Shown here in pieces: positions 52,525-60,052 of a stretch of DNA of 64,000 bases. A program made the position numbers and the translations under genes. Origin of the DNA: Pseudonocardia sulfidoxydans NBRC 16205 (GTDB lineage: Bacteria > Actinomycetota > Actinomycetes > Mycobacteriales > Pseudonocardiaceae); NCBI RefSeq assembly GCF_007989085.1, contig NZ_BJVJ01000029.1, forward strand, positions 1 through 64,000. The letters run 5' to 3'. The notes below the pieces were generated by a model that was given only the letters and a program-made list of their open reading frames with translations, did no database searches and was not told the DNA's origin. Each line of letters begins with the position of its first letter. The stretch's first letter is position 1.

Positions 52525-53034
52525 GTGTCCAAATTCATCAAGATCGAACTCGCGAAGCGGGGCGTCTCCTGCGTCGCGGAGCTCCTGGAGAAGGACGCAC
52601 CGCGCACGACGGCCGCGGTCTGGGAGGCGCTCGGCAGGGGCGACCTCGCCGGCGACGCGCAGCACGCCAAGTACGCGCGCAACGAGGTCTACACGATGGT
52701 CCCGCGCTTCGGCGACGAGATCGGCCAGGAGAACCCGACGGTCACGCCCATCCCCGGCGACGTCGTCCTGTTCTCGTTCCCCGGCGGGATGCTCGACCAG
52801 TCGTTCAAGGCGGACCAGGGCATCGACCACCTTCCCGGCGTCATCGACCTGGCCATCTTCTACGGACGTAACAACCTGTTGATCAACGGCGACGTCGGTT
52901 GGGTACCGGGCAACGTCTACGGCTCCATCGTCGAGGGGCTCGCCGAGATGGCCGAGGCGTGCCACGACGTATGGCGGTCGGGGAGCGTCGGGGAACGCCT
53001 GGTGTACTCACGCCTCACAGACCGCTCGAACTGA
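52525..53034 (+). CDS. DUF3830 family protein
   Basis: A 169-residue protein: MSKFIKIELAKRGVSCVAEL, then KYARNEVYTMVPRFGDEIGQ and GVIDLAIFYGRNNLLINGDV, which I match to DUF3830, a cyclophilin-like-fold family of unknown role found in small-molecule catabolic loci. The start GTG at 52525 has only a weak ribosome site. It leads a plus-strand group with two racemase-fold enzymes and the GntR regulator. Confidence 0.75.
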   Translation: MSKFIKIELAKRGVSCVAELLEKDAPRTTAAVWEALGRGDLAGDAQHAKYARNEVYTMVPRFGDEIGQENPTVTPIPGDVVLFSFPGGMLDQSFKADQGIDHLPGVIDLAIFYGRNNLLINGDVGWVPGNVYGSIVEGLAEMAEACHDVWRSGSVGERLVYSRLTDRSN

Positions 53035-53075
53035 CCACATCGCACCGATGGCGTACTGACCGAAGGAGGGCGCGC

Positions 53076-53855
53076 ATGCCCACAGAGCCCTCCGTCGGAC
53101 TCACCGCGCCCTCCGCCGGCTGTGCCTCGTCCGACGACCAGCCCGGCATCGGCGTCGTCGCCCCGTTCGACTTCGCGCTCGACCGCGAGCTGTGGCGCTG
53201 GGCGCCCGACGACGTCTCGCTCTACCTGACGCGGCTGCCGTTCTTCACGACGCCCGTCACGGTCGAGATGGCTGTCGCGATCGGGGACCGGCGGGCGCTG
53301 CGCCGCGCGACCCGCGACGTCCTCACCCCACGACCCGGGGTGGTGACGTTCGCGTGCACGTCCGGCAGCTTCGTCGGCGGGGCGACCGGCGAGTTCGTGC
53401 TGCGCCGCACCATGCTGGAGGCCGGCGCGCCCACGGTGTCGACGACGTCGGGTGCGCTGGTCGAGGCCCTGCAGCTGCTCGGTATCCGGCGCCTGGCCGT
53501 CGCCACCCCCTACATCGACGCCGTCACCGACCGGCTCACGTCGTTCCTCGGCGAGCACGAGGTGGAGACGGTCGCGCGGCAGGGCCTCGGCCTGCTGGGC
53601 AACATCTGGCGCGTCAGCTACGACGAGGTCGTCCAGATCGTGCGGGCGGTGGACCGCCCCGACGCCGAGGCGCTGTTCATCAGCTGCACCAACCTGCCGA
53701 CCTACGACGTCATCGAGCCGCTCGAGCAGGCCCTCGGCAAGCCCGTCATCACCGCGAACCAGGTGACGATGTGGGCCGCGCTGCGCGCGATCGGCCGGGC
53801 CGCCGTGGGCGGTGGGGCGCTGCTGGCCGAGCAGCGCAGGCTGTCCGTCGCTTGA
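53076..53855 (+). CDS. Asp/Glu racemase-fold enzyme (maleate isomerase/AMDase type)
   Basis: A 259-residue protein of the Asp/Glu/hydantoin racemase superfamily. It has two cysteines in the family's catalytic places: Cys94 (TFACTSGSFVGG) and Cys204 (ALFISCTNLPTYD), one on each lobe. Two-cysteine members include maleate cis-trans isomerase and racemases. A GAAGGAGGG precedes the ATG at 53076. It lies 41 bp after DUF3830 and 34 bp before its paralogue. Substrate unknown. Confidence 0.85.
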   Translation: MPTEPSVGLTAPSAGCASSDDQPGIGVVAPFDFALDRELWRWAPDDVSLYLTRLPFFTTPVTVEMAVAIGDRRALRRATRDVLTPRPGVVTFACTSGSFVGGATGEFVLRRTMLEAGAPTVSTTSGALVEALQLLGIRRLAVATPYIDAVTDRLTSFLGEHEVETVARQGLGLLGNIWRVSYDEVVQIVRAVDRPDAEALFISCTNLPTYDVIEPLEQALGKPVITANQVTMWAALRAIGRAAVGGGALLAEQRRLSVA

Positions 53856-53875
53856 CCCGGACCCCGCGTTCGTAG

Positions 53876-53889
53876 GATTGTCGACAATC
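53876..53889. promoter_or_regulatory. GntR-type operator 2
   Basis: GATTGTCGACAATC is a perfect 14-bp palindrome ending next to the ATG of the second racemase-fold gene. It differs from operator 1 only at its centre, so one regulator, probably the GntR protein encoded at 54629, should bind both. Confidence 0.65.
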
Positions 53890-54615
53890 ATGAGCACCAC
53901 CGTTGGGATCCTCTACCCGGGCTACTCCGCCGAGGACGACTACCCGCGCGCCGAGACCGCCCTCGGTGACGGCACCAGACTCCCGCTCGTCCACACCGAG
54001 ATGCGCGAGGACGCCCACCGCGTCGACGCCCTCCTCGACATCGGTGGCGAGGACGTCCTCGCCGCGGGCGCCGCCCAGGTCGCCGCGCAGGCCGGCCCCC
54101 TCGACTCCATCGTCTGGGCCTGCACCTCCGGCAGCTTCGTCTTCGGCTGGGACGGCGCCGCCGCCCAGGTCGCCGCCCTCCAGGCGGTCGCCGGCGTCCC
54201 CGCCTCCAGCACCTCCTTCGCCTTCGTCGACGCCTGCCGCGCACTCGGCATCACCCGCGTCGCCGTCGGCGCCACCTACCCCGACGACGTCGCCGGGGCG
54301 TTCGTCGAGTTCCTCGGCAAAGCCGGCATCACCGTCCTGTCGCTGTCGGCACGCGGCATCGTCACCGCCGCCGAGGTCGGCACCCTCCCCGGCGACCTCG
54401 TCCTCGACTTCGCCGCCGCCGCCGACCACGCCGACGCCCAGGCCGTTCTGCTGCCCGACACCGCCCTGCACACCATCGAGCTGCTCGACGCCCTCGACGC
54501 GCGCGTCGGCAAGCCCGTGCTGACCGCCAACCAGGTCAGCATCTGGCAGGGGCTGCGGCTCGCGGGCGCCGAACGCGTCCGCAGCGGACTCGGCGCACTG
54601 TTCGCGGCAGGCTGA
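53890..54615 (+). CDS. Racemase-fold paralogue lacking the second cysteine
   Basis: A 241-residue paralogue of the preceding protein. Cys78 is kept (VWACTSGSFVFGWDG), but the second catalytic position reads LLPDTALHT, with Asp190 where the neighbour has Cys204. Single-cysteine members of the superfamily, such as arylmalonate decarboxylase, do not racemise but decarboxylate or act on one face; there the lost cysteine is the other one. This protein may therefore catalyse a different step. It ends 13 bp before the GntR gene. Confidence 0.8.
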   Translation: MSTTVGILYPGYSAEDDYPRAETALGDGTRLPLVHTEMREDAHRVDALLDIGGEDVLAAGAAQVAAQAGPLDSIVWACTSGSFVFGWDGAAAQVAALQAVAGVPASSTSFAFVDACRALGITRVAVGATYPDDVAGAFVEFLGKAGITVLSLSARGIVTAAEVGTLPGDLVLDFAAAADHADAQAVLLPDTALHTIELLDALDARVGKPVLTANQVSIWQGLRLAGAERVRSGLGALFAAG

Positions 54616-54628
54616 CACAGGAGGAGCG

Positions 54629-55348
54629 GTGGAGCTCGACCTCGACGATCTGGAGCCCGTCAGCCGGCGCTCGACCGCGGCCATCGTCGCCGACCGGCTC
54701 CGCCACGCCATCATGCGCGGAACCTTCCCGCCCGGCGCCCAGCTCGGCGAGGTCGAGATCGCCACCCGGCTCGGCGTCAGCCGCGGCCCCCTGCGCGAAG
54801 CCATGCAACGCCTCGTCGCCGAAGGCCTGGTCCGCAGCGAACGCCACCGGGGCCTGTTCGTCCGCGACCTCGACGCCGCCGACGTCCGCGACGTCTACAC
54901 CGCCCGCGCCGCCGTCGAACGCGCCGCCGGCCTGCTCGTCGTCGCCGGCGACCGCACCGAGGCCGTCGTCGTCCTCACCGCCGCGCTCGCCGACATGGAG
55001 GCCGCCGCCGCGGCCGGCGACGCGGTGGCCCTCGCCGATGCCGACCACCGCTTCCACCAGCAGTTGGTCGCTGCCTCCGGAAGCCCCCGGCTGCGGCGCA
55101 TGGCCGACACCCTGCTCGTGGAGACCCGGATGTGCCTGGCCGCGTTGCAGGACAACCCGCCCCCGCCCGCCGAGCTCGTCGCCGAGCACCGGGCCCTGCG
55201 CGACGCCGTCCGCGACGGCGACGAGGCCCGCCTCGTCGCGACGTTGGAGAAGCACATGACCGACACCGTCGCCCGCATCCTCGACGTCACCCCGTCACCC
55301 CGATCGAGCCGCCCCCACCCGCCGGCGCCGCCTGACCAACCCCTGTGA
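54629..55348 (+). CDS. GntR-family (FadR/FCD) repressor
   Basis: A 239-residue regulator. The N-terminal winged helix reads VADRLRHAIMRGTFPPGAQL, then EIATRLGVSRGPLREAMQRL; the C-terminal FCD domain carries the metal-binding Asp/His positions (DADHRFHQQL, EHRALRDAV, LEKHM). FCD regulators usually sense organic acids. GTG 54629 follows AGGAGGAG. Two operators in the cluster (52456, 53876) fit its class, so it likely controls the amidase/DUF3830/racemase genes. Its stop codon lies inside a 46-bp palindrome. Confidence 0.9.
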   Translation: MELDLDDLEPVSRRSTAAIVADRLRHAIMRGTFPPGAQLGEVEIATRLGVSRGPLREAMQRLVAEGLVRSERHRGLFVRDLDAADVRDVYTARAAVERAAGLLVVAGDRTEAVVVLTAALADMEAAAAAGDAVALADADHRFHQQLVAASGSPRLRRMADTLLVETRMCLAALQDNPPPPAELVAEHRALRDAVRDGDEARLVATLEKHMTDTVARILDVTPSPRSSRPHPPAPPDQPL

Positions 55349-55387
55349 GTGGCGATAGTCGCTATAGCGACTATCGCCACTCACAGG
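55342..55387. repeat. 46-bp perfect palindrome
   Basis: A 23-bp arm pair with no spacer, beginning CCTGTGAGTGGCGATAGTCG; every base pairs. It includes the GntR stop codon (55346-55348) and precedes the AEC carrier gene by 30 bp. As RNA it would form a very stable hairpin and end the GntR message. Its sequence is unrelated to palindrome families A and B. Confidence 0.8.
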
Positions 55388-55417
55388 CGCATTAACGTCA
55401 GGCGTCGTGACGCAACG

Positions 55418-56344
55418 GTGAGTGGGGTTCTCCAAGGGTTCCTGGTCCTCGCCGTCATCGTGGCCGTCGGCTGGGGGATCGGGCGGTCGGACCTTCTCGG
55501 GCCCGCGGCCGTGGAGGTGTTGTCGCGCACGGCGTTCTTCGTCGCCAGCCCCGCGCTGTTGTTCTCGACGCTCTCGGTCGCCGACGTCCACGCCGTGTTC
55601 TCCGGCGCGTTGGCGGTGACGGCGGTGTCGTCGAGCGCGGCGTGCGTGCTGTACCTGGTGTTCGCGATGCTGCGGCGCCGCCCGGCGGGGGAGTCGGTGG
55701 TGGGCGCGATGTCGTCGGGCTACGTGAACGCCGGGAACCTGGGCCTGCCGATCGTCACCTACGTCCTCGCGGATCCGACGGCGATCGCCCCGGTCCTGCT
55801 GTTCCAGCTGGCGGTGCTGGGCCCGCTCGGCGCGACGGTGCTCGACACGCTGACCCGTCGCGAGGACGGGCGGCCGCCGTCGTTGTGGCGGACTGTGGTG
55901 GCGCCGCTGCGGAACCCGATCTTCGTCGCGACGGTGGCAGGGCTGGTGGTGGCGTTCACGGGGTGGCAGGTGCCGGAGGTCGTGATGGCGCCGGTGCACC
56001 TGGTCGCGGGGATCGCGGTGCCGGGGATGCTGCTGGCGTTCGGAGTGTCGCTGCACGGCGCTGCCCGGCCGGGGCAGGGCGAGGTGGGCCCGCCGCTGGT
56101 GGTGGTGTCGTTGCTGAAGAACGTGGGGCAGCCGGCGATCGCGGTGGCGGTCGGGCTGCTGCTGGGGATGACGGGTCCGCGGCTGCTGGCGGTGGCGATC
56201 TGCGCGGCGTTGCCGACGGCGCAGAACATGTTCGCCTACGCGGTGCGCTACCGGCAGGGCGTGACGCTGGCGCGGGACGCGGGCCTGGTGACGACGGTGC
56301 TCAGCGTCCCGGTGATGATCGGCGTCGTCGCGCTGCTCGCCTGA
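55418..56344 (+). CDS. AEC-family transporter (auxin efflux carrier type)
   Basis: A 308-residue membrane protein with about ten helices in two repeats; SSGYVNAGNLGLPIVTYVLA in the first half and LLKNVGQPAIAVAVGLLLGM in the second are the Gly/Asn/Pro-rich crossover motifs of the AEC family. These carriers move organic acids such as malate or malonate. GTG 55418 is used. It follows the GntR cluster, separated by the palindrome, and might move the substrate of that pathway, though it carries no visible GntR operator. Confidence 0.88.
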   Translation: MSGVLQGFLVLAVIVAVGWGIGRSDLLGPAAVEVLSRTAFFVASPALLFSTLSVADVHAVFSGALAVTAVSSSAACVLYLVFAMLRRRPAGESVVGAMSSGYVNAGNLGLPIVTYVLADPTAIAPVLLFQLAVLGPLGATVLDTLTRREDGRPPSLWRTVVAPLRNPIFVATVAGLVVAFTGWQVPEVVMAPVHLVAGIAVPGMLLAFGVSLHGAARPGQGEVGPPLVVVSLLKNVGQPAIAVAVGLLLGMTGPRLLAVAICAALPTAQNMFAYAVRYRQGVTLARDAGLVTTVLSVPVMIGVVALLA

Positions 56345-56351
56345 GCGAACG

Positions 56352-56404
56352 CGAACGAACGGCACAGTCGCGCAGCTGAATTGCGTGACTGTGCCGTTCG
56401 TTCG
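56352..56404. repeat. Intergenic palindrome, family A copy 4
   Basis: A 53-nt inverted repeat; the arms begin CGAACGAACGGCACAGTCGC and pair with a single mismatch. It fills the gap between the convergent AEC gene and mrp. Confidence 0.75.
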
Positions 56405-56415
56405 GAGAAAGGGGC

Positions 56416-57570
56416 TCAGCGCCCCGCCGGTGAGATGCCCAGGCTCATCCCGGCGAGCCCGCGGGCGCGGGTGGCCAGCTTGTCGGCGACGCCGCGCAGC
56501 GCGGTCCCGGCGGGCGACTCGGGGTCGGCCAGCACGATGGGGGTGCCGGTGTCGCCGCACTCGCGGAGCTTGGGCTCCAGCGGGATCTGGCCGAGCAGCG
56601 GGACGGGCGCGCCGAGGGTCCGGCTGAGGGAGTCGGCGACGGTGGTGCCGCCGCCGGAGCCGAAGACCTCCATGCGGGTGCCGTCGGGCAGCTCCATCCA
56701 CGACATGTTCTCGACGACGCCGGCGAGGCGCTGACGGGTCTGCATGGCGATGGAGCCTGCGCGTTCGGCGACCTCGGCGGCCGCCTGCTGCGGGGTGGTG
56801 ACGACGAGCAGCTCGGCGTTGGGGACGAGCTGTGCGGTGGAGATGGCGATGTCGCCGGTGCCGGGGGGCAGGTCGAGCAGCAGGATGTCGAGGTCGCCCC
56901 AGAAGACGTCGGCGAGGAACTGCTGCAGGGCCCGGTGGAGCATGGGGCCGCGCCAGACGACGGGGGTGTTGCCGTCGACGAACATGCCGATGGAGATGAC
57001 CTTCACGCCGTGGGCCTGCGGCGGCATGATCATGTTGTCGACCTTGGTGGGCCGGGCCTCGGTGCCGAGCATCCGGGGCACCGAGTGGCCGTAGATGTCG
57101 GCGTCGACGACGCCGACGGAGAGCCCGCGGGCGGCCAGGGCGGCGGCGAGGTTGACGGTGACCGACGACTTGCCGACGCCGCCCTTGCCCGACGCGACGC
57201 AGTAGACGCGGGTGAGGGAGCCGGGCTGGGCGAAGGGGATGACGGGTTCCTCCGAGTCGCCGCGCAGGCTGCGGCGCAGCTCGGTGCGCTGCTCGTCGGA
57301 CATGACGTCGAGCTCGACCTGGACGGCGCGGATGCCGGGCACCGCGGAGACGGCCTCGGTGACGCGGGTGGTGATCGTGTCGCGCATCGGGCAGCCGGCG
57401 ACGGTCAGGTAGACGGCGACGTCGGCGACGCCGTCGTCGGAGACCGCGACGCTCTTGACCATGCCGAGCTCGGTGATCGGTTTGCGGATCTCCGGGTCGT
57501 CGACTTTCGCGAGCGCGGCCCGGACCGACTGTTCGAGGGTCTGCGATCCGGTGTTCCCCATGACGGACAT
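56416..57570 (-). CDS. mrp: Mrp/ApbC-type P-loop ATPase, Fe-S carrier
   Basis: A 384-residue protein. An N-terminal MIP18/DUF59 domain (about 5-95; VAVYLTVAGCPMRDTITTRV) is joined to a deviant-Walker ATPase: VASGKGGVGKSSVTVNLAAA, DADIYGHSVPRML and LPPGTGDIAISTAQ. Family members bind and hand over iron-sulfur clusters. The CxxC motif that bridges the cluster in E. coli Mrp is absent; the place reads VVENMSWMELPDGTRMEV. I recall the same in mycobacteria. ATG 57570 follows GGAGACC. Position as Rv1229c. Confidence 0.93.
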   Translation of the reverse strand: MSVMGNTGSQTLEQSVRAALAKVDDPEIRKPITELGMVKSVAVSDDGVADVAVYLTVAGCPMRDTITTRVTEAVSAVPGIRAVQVELDVMSDEQRTELRRSLRGDSEEPVIPFAQPGSLTRVYCVASGKGGVGKSSVTVNLAAALAARGLSVGVVDADIYGHSVPRMLGTEARPTKVDNMIMPPQAHGVKVISIGMFVDGNTPVVWRGPMLHRALQQFLADVFWGDLDILLLDLPPGTGDIAISTAQLVPNAELLVVTTPQQAAAEVAERAGSIAMQTRQRLAGVVENMSWMELPDGTRMEVFGSGGGTTVADSLSRTLGAPVPLLGQIPLEPKLRECGDTGTPIVLADPESPAGTALRGVADKLATRARGLAGMSLGISPAGR

Positions 57571-57686
57571 CAGGTCTCCGTTGCACCTTCCTGAGGGCGG
57601 CCGGGGGTGTGGCAGGACCCGCGGCGAGAAACCACCATCGTACGTGTGTCCCCACCGGGACCGGCGCATCCGTAGCATCTGATGAC

Positions 57687-58181
57687 GTGACGGACATCGC
57701 CGACGCCGCCCCGGGCACTGCCCGCGACGGCGATCCGGGGGGACGGCGGGCCGTGCCGACCGACGAACAGCTCGCTTCCTGGCGGGCGTTCCTCAAGGCG
57801 CACGCCACGATCACCCGGGTCCTGGAGACGGAACTGGTCGCGGAACAGCGCTTGTCGTTGGCCGCCTACGACGTGCTGGTGCAGCTGGCCGAGGCCCCGG
57901 GGAGACGGCTGCGGATGACGGAGCTGGCCGACGCGGTGTTGTTGTCGCGGTCGGGGGTGACGCGGCTGGTCGACCGGCTGGAGCGGGCGGGGCTGGTGAG
58001 CCGGTCCCCGGTGGCCGGCGACGGGCGCGGGGTGGCGGCGTTGCTGACCGAGGCGGGGGTGAGCCGGTTGCGGGTGGCGTCGCGGACGCATCTCGCGGGG
58101 GTGTTGCGGCACTTCGTCGACCGGTTGGACACGGCGGAGATGACGCAGCTGGAGACGATCGGCGAGAAGCTGTCGGGCTGA
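57687..58181 (+). CDS. MarR-family regulator
   Basis: A 164-residue winged-helix protein: LETELVAEQRLSLAAYDVLV, then MTELADAVLLSRSGVTRLVD and RLERAGLVSRSPVAGDGRGV, the helix-turn-helix and wing (Asp-Gly-Arg) of MarR proteins. The first 25 residues are a disordered extension. TAGCAT ends 8 nt before the GTG. It is divergent from mrp and converges on the DUF1003 gene 4 bp away. No target operator was identified. Confidence 0.9.
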   Translation: MTDIADAAPGTARDGDPGGRRAVPTDEQLASWRAFLKAHATITRVLETELVAEQRLSLAAYDVLVQLAEAPGRRLRMTELADAVLLSRSGVTRLVDRLERAGLVSRSPVAGDGRGVAALLTEAGVSRLRVASRTHLAGVLRHFVDRLDTAEMTQLETIGEKLSG

Positions 58182-58185
58182 CGCG

Positions 58186-58692
58186 CTACTCGAACGTGTG
58201 CGGGTAGGTCCGGCCCCGGGCAGGGGGGTCGGCGCCGATCCGCTCGGCGAGCTTGTCGAGCTCGCTGCGCAGATAGTCGCGGGTGGCGACCTCGCCGATC
58301 GCGATGCGCAGCGCGGCGAGCTCCCGGGCGAGGTACTCGGTGTCGGCCTTGGTGCGTTCGGCGCGGGTGCGGTCCTCCTCGAGCGAGACGCGGTCGCGGT
58401 CGTCCTGCCGGTTCTGCGCGAGCAGGATCAGGGGCGCGGCGTAGGCGGCCTGGGTGGAGAAGGCCAGGTTGAGCAGGATGAACGGGTACGGGTCCCACTG
58501 CAGCCGCCAGCTGATCATGTTCAGCGCGATCCAGGCGATGACGATGATCGTCTGGATGGCGAGGAACTGACCGGTCCCGAGGAACCGGGCGATGCGTTCG
58601 GAGATCCGGGCGAAGCCCTCGGGGTCGACCTCCAGGCGGCGGCGTCCGGAGCGCGGCTGGTCGAGGCGGCGGTTGCTGTGCAGCTCAGGCAC
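58186..58692 (-). CDS. DUF1003 membrane protein
   Basis: A 168-residue protein of the DUF1003 type: ARFLGTGQFLAIQTIIVIAW, then WDPYPFILLNLAFSTQAAYA and APLILLAQNRQDDRDRVSLE, with two transmembrane helices and a long C-terminal helix. Function unknown. The ATG at 58692 overlaps the end of the CBS protein gene by 8 bp, so the two are coupled; the order is that of the Rv1231c/Rv1232c neighbourhood. Confidence 0.88.
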   Translation of the reverse strand: MPELHSNRRLDQPRSGRRRLEVDPEGFARISERIARFLGTGQFLAIQTIIVIAWIALNMISWRLQWDPYPFILLNLAFSTQAAYAAPLILLAQNRQDDRDRVSLEEDRTRAERTKADTEYLARELAALRIAIGEVATRDYLRSELDKLAERIGADPPARGRTYPHTFE

Positions 58693-60004
58693 GGTCGGCC
58701 CCCGTGTCCCCGGTCCCGATCTGCTCGACGTCGCCGATGCGGGACCCGTTGCCGACGTAGCCGTCGCCGGGTTCGGTCATGTCGTCGCGCCAGCCGGCGG
58801 GGAGGATGTGGTCGAGCAGGTCGTCGACGGTGACGGCGCCGAGCAGATGGTCCTCGCTGTCGACGACGGGCCCGGCGACGAGGTTGTATGCCGCGAAGTA
58901 GCGGGTGATCTCCGGGAGGGTGGCCTCGGGGGTGAGCCGGGCGAGCTCGCTGTCGACGATGCCGGCGACGAGCTCGAACGGTGCCTCGCGCAGCAGCCGT
59001 TGGGCGTGCACGCAGCCGAGGTAGCGGCCGGTCGGTGTGGCCGAGGGCGGCCTGCAGACGAACACGAGGCTCGCGAGCGCGGGCGGGATGTCGGGGTTGC
59101 GGATGTGGGCGAGCGCCTCGGCGACGGTGGCGTCGGGCCGCAGGATGATCGGCTCGGGCGTCATGAGACCGCCGGCGGTGTTGCTGGAGTAGCTGAGCAG
59201 CCGGCGGACCGGCTCGGACTCCTCGGGCTCCATCAGCGACAGCAACCGATCCGACTCGTCGGGGGACAGCTCGCCGAGGAGGTCGGCGGCGTCGTCGGGG
59301 GACATCGCCTCGAGGACGTCGGCGGCGCGTTCGGAGTCGAGGTGGGCGAACAGGTCGCGCTGGTCGGACTCGGACATCTCCTCGAAGACGTCGGCGAGGC
59401 GTTCGTCGTCGAGGGCGTCGACGACCTCGTACTGACGTTTGGTCGGCAGCTCGGTGAGGGCGGCGGCGACGTCGGCGGGGCGCATGGCCTCGAAGACGGC
59501 GAGCAGGCCCTCGGTGCCCTGGCGGTCGGTGAGGGTAAGGCCCTCGGCGGCGTTCCACGGCACGACCCGCACGGATCCGCGGCGGGACAACCGGTTTCGG
59601 CGGGCGCGGACGGCGAGCCTGCCGACGACCCAGTCGCGGGAGCGGGTCGGCTCGATCGCGGCGTCGACGACGACGACCTCCTGGCCGGACTCGGTCAGCA
59701 CGACCGTCGCGTCGAGCATCTGGCCGAGGACGAGCGCCTCGTTGGGGCGCTGGTGGAAGCCGCGGAGGCTGACCGAACCGGTGGCGAGGGTGATCGCGGC
59801 GGGGTCGACGCCGGTGACGCGCAGCATCGGTACGAAGATCCGCCGGTGGGTGGCGAGCTCGACGACGAGGCCGAGGACCCGGGGCGGGCTGGGGTCGACC
59901 CGCAGCGACACGACGACGTCGCGCACCTTGCCGATGCGCTCTCCGTCGGGTCCGAACACGGCGAGTCCCGCCATGCGGGCCACGAACACCTGGGTCGCCG
60001 CCAT
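58685..60004 (-). CDS. PRC-barrel / MgtE-N / CBS protein without channel
   Basis: A 439-residue soluble protein: PRC-barrel-like front (about 10-80; VFGPDGERIGKVRDVVVSLR), MgtE intracellular N domain (about 160-280; AMRPADVAAALTELPTKRQY, then MSPDDAADLLGELSPDESDR) and two CBS domains (285-410; MTPEPIILRPDATVAEALAH). MgtE channels use these cytoplasmic parts to sense Mg2+, but here the membrane domain is missing. With the DUF1003 membrane protein next door it could regulate ion transport. TAGGCT (60011-60016) lies 6 nt before the ATG. Confidence 0.9.
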   Translation of the reverse strand: MAATQVFVARMAGLAVFGPDGERIGKVRDVVVSLRVDPSPPRVLGLVVELATHRRIFVPMLRVTGVDPAAITLATGSVSLRGFHQRPNEALVLGQMLDATVVLTESGQEVVVVDAAIEPTRSRDWVVGRLAVRARRNRLSRRGSVRVVPWNAAEGLTLTDRQGTEGLLAVFEAMRPADVAAALTELPTKRQYEVVDALDDERLADVFEEMSESDQRDLFAHLDSERAADVLEAMSPDDAADLLGELSPDESDRLLSLMEPEESEPVRRLLSYSSNTAGGLMTPEPIILRPDATVAEALAHIRNPDIPPALASLVFVCRPPSATPTGRYLGCVHAQRLLREAPFELVAGIVDSELARLTPEATLPEITRYFAAYNLVAGPVVDSEDHLLGAVTVDDLLDHILPAGWRDDMTEPGDGYVGNGSRIGDVEQIGTGDTGADRA

Positions 60005-60052
60005 GGGGGAAGCCTAGAGCGACGGCGTCGACGCACAGCCTAGGGTCGCGGC

